Assembly: GCF_025602895.1 (NCBI RefSeq)
Contig: NW_026516220.1
Coordinates: 558,001 to 622,000, forward strand
Length of the DNA stretch: 64,000 nucleotides
Origin: Polychytrium aggregatum
Lineage: Eukaryota; Chytridiomycota; Chytridiomycetes; Polychytriales
Direction: 5' to 3'
How positions within the stretch are numbered: position 1 is the stretch's first letter; the number at the start of each line of letters is the position of its first letter. The notes beneath the pieces are model-generated. The model was given only the letters and a program-made list of their open reading frames with translations. It was not told the DNA's origin and made no database searches. Both the position numbers and the translations under genes were made by a program. Positions 59,829 through 64,000 of this stretch are shown piece by piece.

Positions 59829-62800
59829 TCATCCGCGGCGGTCCATCGCCTTCTTGACCTCAGCCATGCCGCACGCTTGGATCCCAGAGTCCAGAAAGGG
59901 CGTGGCCTTGAGCCGCAAGTTGACATCGTCCGTCACCAGCAGGACACACTTGCGCTGCTTGAACGGTAGCGGTGTCGTCGGCAAATGTGGTGGGAGCAAA
60001 TGCTGTGCTGTTCTTTTGGCGACCTCCAGGATAGCATCGTCGTTGTTGCGGATGGTGGACGGCTGGAAACGAGAGCGACCAAGACTGGATCCGCTGCTGC
60101 TGCTGCTGCTGCTGCTGCCGCCGAGGTTCTCAGTGCGGATGCGGAGGTCCGGCAAGAAATTGCCCTGGCTTGTCTGAAGCCAGATGTTCTTTTTGAGGTG
60201 GCGATTGAGTGACTGGCGCCGACTATCGGCACTACTGGAACTGCCGAACGGCGGGAAGATGCTCTCCAGAAACTCGATGGCGAGCGTGGCTGCCAGCCGG
60301 ACACGTTCAGAGCTGCTTGCCTTGAGCCCGTCCAGTTCGGCAACAACTGCATTGAGTGAGGCAACTGGTGTTAGCATATGCCTCGCGCCAAGTACTTGCG
60401 CACGACATACTGCCTGCTATGGCGGAAGCAGTCGTTGTACTCACCAATGAGCGGAACAATCATCACGCACTGATGTTGGGAAGCCATGCTGTCCACGAGG
60501 TCGAGGTTATCCACCAAGCAGTTGGTGTCCAGGACCAATATGCATTCGTGGCGGATGCTTGAGTAGCTTTGGTGCACATTCTGGGACACACGCTTGCCGC
60601 CTCGGTTGGTGCTTTCGTTCAGCCTGCCGTGCAGCTGCTGGTGTCGCGAGTGGAGGGCCTTGAGTTCCAAGTCATCTTCAACCGGATCATCGCCAGCGTC
60701 TACGACGGGCACAGAGAGCTCGAGCTCAGAGTCGCGGCTCTCGATCTCCAACATGAAGAGCCCTGTGGTCGGGTTCATTCGGTAGACATTGGAGTGCTGA
60801 GGAAGCAAAACCAAGCCGAGGGGGGGGGTCGCCCTCCAGATCAGCAACGTATACATGTGTCGAGGCTCCATCATGCTGTGCCCTGGTTCATGTCTCGCCA
60901 GTCTGCTCTGCACTTGCCTCAAGTATGGAAAGACTAAGTTTGGTGAATCGCATAGCCCGGAGTCCAGCCACAGCAGACGCCGATGCTCCGCGCTGGGTAG
61001 CTCCTTCGTGCAGACTCATGGAGGCCCGGATGTGCTGTCGAAGGTCGGACCAATCACTGTGCTTGGACGCTTCGGGGAATCCGAGGAAATCAAATGACTC
61101 GAGTTCGGAATCTTCGAGCAGCGCAACGGTCTTGTGCTCGGGTTGGGCCTTGGAGCTGTTGTCGAGCTCGATGGCCTGTATGTTGTAAATATCGACGACG
61201 GTCTTCCAGGCTTCAGAATCCATCTGAGCGGGTGCAGAGAAACAAACGTTCATCCCAGATTTAGAGCCTCTCGGGAATAAACTGACGCTCGGGAGCGGAG
61301 TCTCTGCAGCACACGAGCACAAAGACACAGGCAGAGGCAAAAGTTACCACAGCATCAAAGACGGTGCGATTGCTGGCGACGTGTTGGAGCAGCCAGCGGA
61401 AAATGAGGCTGCTGAGGATGATATCGGCCTTGATGAATCCAGAGTTGCTGTACCGCTTCATGGCATCAAGCTGTCGCTTCAGCGCCATAATAAGCAAGCG
61501 GTTGAGCAGCTTGGCAGTCACTTCCTCGGCTCGGCTTGCGCCAGCATATTTGATGAGGTGATGGTGGATGATATTGAGGATCGAGACCGTCAACTGGAGC
61601 CAAAATTCGGTGTTTGTGTGGGTAAAGTCGAGGTAGCGATGCTGGACAGCATAGATTTTCTGGATGAATAGCTCGACGGCCTTCAGGTTTGTTGGTCCGC
61701 TGGGTAGAGGATTGATGTGGAGTGAGGCGGAGCGTTGGTCACAGAGCGATGGTCACAGAGCGTTGGTCACAGAGCGTTGGTCACAGAGCGATGGCCAGAT
61801 TCGCCTCGCTGATGCGCGATTGCCCTGAATTGTGTGCACCGTTGTCTCCAACTCCCTGCGAGCCCAGTTCAATACAGCCCCCTGTCGCTCTTTACACACA
61901 GAATGGCAAGAAACACAGGCTGGGCTTACGGTTTGTTGGTATACACTCCAAACAGAGCATGGACCAGCAACTGCTCCAGCGTTGCCTCGCTAGAAATCAC
62001 CAGGTGCGATTGCCGCTCTGAAGCCGCGTTGACGACGATGCGCTTTTCGTTGGTTTGGAAAAGCATCAGGAGCGACTGCTTGGCGGGCAAGTATTGTTCT
62101 TTGGCGAGCAGGCTGAAGGTGTAGTGATACACGGCAGGGATGAGTCGGTTGGTGTAGAATGAGATGATGGCAAGTTGATTGTGATAGAGACCTGTGGGGC
62201 GCGCAGTACAGACAGATGAGGCAGAGGGTGCAAAGGCTCGGTCAGACCATCGACAGCCATCCTCGACAGATTGCACACAGCCATGCCAAGATGTGCATCG
62301 AGAGCACACCCGAACATTCTCGATGCAATCCGCTTCAGTAACCTAGGCACCATCACGCCTCCACCATATGCGAACCGAGCGACTTGTTGATGTCTCCCTG
62401 ACAGCTAGCGGATATCCCAGAGCATTTGCGAGCCACAGCTATCGTATCAGGAGCAAGGCGATCGGCTCATACCGAGCTGGGGTGCAGAGAAGCGGGCTTC
62501 TAGATAGCGCTGATACGCAGCAGCCCAACATCGCTTGCTGACGGGCGTCGCTTGATCGCCAGTATACATTTCTTTGTATCTCAGTAGATCGCCGAGATAG
62601 TTGAGCGTCCGTCCCCACGACATCACGAACGAGCTCTGGATCGTGAGAGGCCCAAAGTGAGCATCCAGGCGATCGAGAAAAGTGGTGTAGACATCGATGG
62701 CGTCGTTGAGGAAGGCCTCCCAGCGCTTGATCCATGTTGCCCGCTGCGCCAAAGAGTAAGGGTCAACTTCGGCCTCGCCGCTCTTGCGCCTCTGCTCGAT

Positions 62801-63955
62801 CTCGGGATAGACCCCGGTCATCCAGGCTTTTCTTTCCATGTCGCGCTGAACGCTGCCGTCAAAGTCCAGCAGCACATATGCGATCGACGCTCGAACGTAT
62901 CTATGCCGCCACCATCGCGGACGAGCAGTTTGCGGTTGACAAGGGCGTCAGCGATTTGGTCGGTGTTCCGATCACGGTGATGAGTGTCCGCGGGAACAAG
63001 TTGACGGCAGGGGCCATGGAGGGCCGAAAAAGACGTTAAATCCAAGCTACAGAGGATGCTCGCCTTCAAAAGCGACACGATTCAGCAGCATCAAAGGGAC
63101 GGTATCAGGTTGATACCCTCCGTTCGTCCGTCCCGTTCGCATCGAGCAGGCCGGTCGGGCAGGCCAAAGAACCTCCTTCCCGCTGGCCATTCGAAACAGC
63201 GTACACGAAGCGACTTACTTGAGGCGCATTTCAAAGACCCGAGGATGCTCCTCAGAGCCGTAGGTGGGGCTCTGGAACTCGGCCAACAACGTTTCCATCT
63301 TGTCGATCTGGGCGAGGAGGGTGGTTGCATCATGGCGTGCCCCACGGGCACTGCGGTCGCCAGCGCTGTCATGTTCCTCTGGATTGCTGTCGGTGGAGGC
63401 GCTGCGACGATAGCGCCTGGATCGCCGCTTGCTTTTCTTTTTGGACTCGGTGTCGATATCGGCATCGGCGGCGTTGGTGTCGGGATCGCTGGATTCCAGG
63501 TGGGCGGTGGCGGGCGCCAGGCACGTCCCAGCCGACCTTGAATTGGTGCTGTAGAAAATCGTCTTGGTCCCAGTTTCGTGATCAAAAAGAACACGCTGCG
63601 ACGGCTCGTTCCTTCGATATTTGCCGTCATCGTCGGGCTCGTCCAGCGGGGCGGGCGACTCTCCTCGAGGCCTGTGCCGCGAGGAAGCAGACTTGGCGAA
63701 GCCTGGGTTCGATCCTCCTCGGCGACTTGCAGACGAATCGCCGCGGCGATTGGGCGTCGAGCCCGAAGAACGGAGAGTAGAGGAGGCACCGGCGGCGGGT
63801 GCGGCCTTGTTCTTTCGGGAAGACGGAGCCGAGAGCGACCGGGCTGGAGACGGGCCGCTGGGGGCCTTGGCCGATGCTGGCGCAGGGTTGCGCTTCCGCG
63901 ATTTGCTGTCGGTCGTGTTGGTGCTTTTCGAGGGATCGGTGCTGGTTCTGTCCAT
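59829..63955 (-). CDS. SMG6: SMG6/EST1-like protein with active-looking PIN nuclease domain
   Basis: SMG6 is the endonuclease of nonsense-mediated mRNA decay and an EST1 homologue. Minus-strand exons 63955-63219, 62900-62473, 62191-61930, 61699-61348, 61223-60918, 60796-60445 and 60346-59829 give 984 aa in frame. Residues 1-240 are a basic Ser/Arg/Pro-rich disordered arm. The EST1/14-3-3-like TPR part follows (LLDFDGSVQRDMERKAW, LGDLLRYKE, YHNQLAIISFYTNRLIPAVYHY, AKQSLLMLF). The PIN domain keeps acidic residues at Asp785 (VLDTN), Glu816/Asp818 (AELDGL), Asp915/Asp916 (NNDDAIL) and Asp952/Asp953 (VTDDVNLRLKA). These match the metal-binding positions needed for cleavage. The intron 60797-60917 uses a GC donor (GAG/GCAAGT). 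The acceptor at 62901 was chosen because it joins in frame to the EST1 motif. Confidence 0.88.
61731..61794 (-). repeat. 14-nt tandem unit GGTCACAGAGCGTT in a SMG6 intron
   Basis: Four to five copies, alternating GCGTT and GCGAT, lie inside the intron 61700-61929. Confidence 0.85.
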
Positions 63956-64000
63956 GGGGGTAATAGTAGGGCAGTGGTGCGCAAGTGGGCTGGAGGGAAT

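Noticed and set aside
62818-63078. Extra SMG6 exon reading LTSFSALHGPCRQLV
   Set aside because: It has no donor in the needed phase; exon 63219 joins directly and in frame to the exon starting at 62900.
1-64000. Transposons, integrases, tRNA or rRNA genes
   Set aside because: No transposase, reverse transcriptase, terminal repeats, cloverleaf or rRNA-like segment was recognised anywhere in the window.

Overview
The window is nuclear DNA of a eukaryote with intron-rich, closely packed genes on both strands. Introns are mostly 75-400 bp. The gene set is cytoplasmic dynein heavy chain, a P5A ATPase, an ER syntaxin, a SMG6-type endonuclease, ELL, CTNNBL1, AMMECR1 and an RCC1-like mitochondrial protein. 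Together with a PAS-guanylate cyclase and an NRPS-like adenylating reductase, this fits an early-diverging, zoosporic (chytrid-like) fungus best. That placement is inference from gene content; no rRNA or other taxonomic marker is present.

Layout, left to right: (1) 1-4480 (+), 3' part of an adenylation-carrier-reductase gene whose introns hold large microsatellites. (2) 4788-7469 (+), a long disordered protein of unknown function. (3) 7861-10475 (-), an RCC1-repeat mitochondrial protein, divergent from (4) 10734-12515 (+), syntaxin 18/Ufe1. (5) 13404-29350 (+), cytoplasmic dynein 1 heavy chain in 13 exons. (6) 29667-33713 (-), a coiled-coil/PAS/guanylate cyclase, tail-to-tail with dynein. (7) 34687-39429 (-), P5A ATPase Spf1/ATP13A1. 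(8) 40093-40573 (+), a 74-residue LYR protein. (9) 40855-42172 (-), AMMECR1, divergent from (10) 42625-46195 (+), CTNNBL1. (11) 47175-48792 (+), a leucine-rich-repeat protein built from identical-length exons. (12) 50641-51252 (+), a secreted acidic repeat protein. (13) 51956-54731 (+), ELL. (14) 56265-57149 (+) and two small putative genes up to 58534. (15) 59829-63955 (-), a SMG6/EST1-PIN protein.

The multi-exon models were spliced by hand from reading frame, phase and GT-AG (twice GC-AG) sites. Each closes in frame: dynein 4,695 aa, P5A 1,232 aa, cyclase 913 aa, SMG6 984 aa, CTNNBL1 about 636 aa, RCC1-like 629 aa, ELL 606 aa, syntaxin 404 aa, LRR 235 aa, AMMECR1 203 aa, LYR 74 aa. The genes are mostly unrelated housekeeping functions: vesicle traffic, ER membrane quality control, RNA processing and decay, transcription elongation, mitochondria. 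They do not form one pathway.

The most unusual signals are a guanylate cyclase lacking one metal-binding aspartate, the exon-modular LRR gene, a 13-nt microexon in an adenylation core motif, a stand-alone gene for the homologue of the human MIEF1 upstream microprotein, and long CTCA or GGTGT arrays confined to introns.
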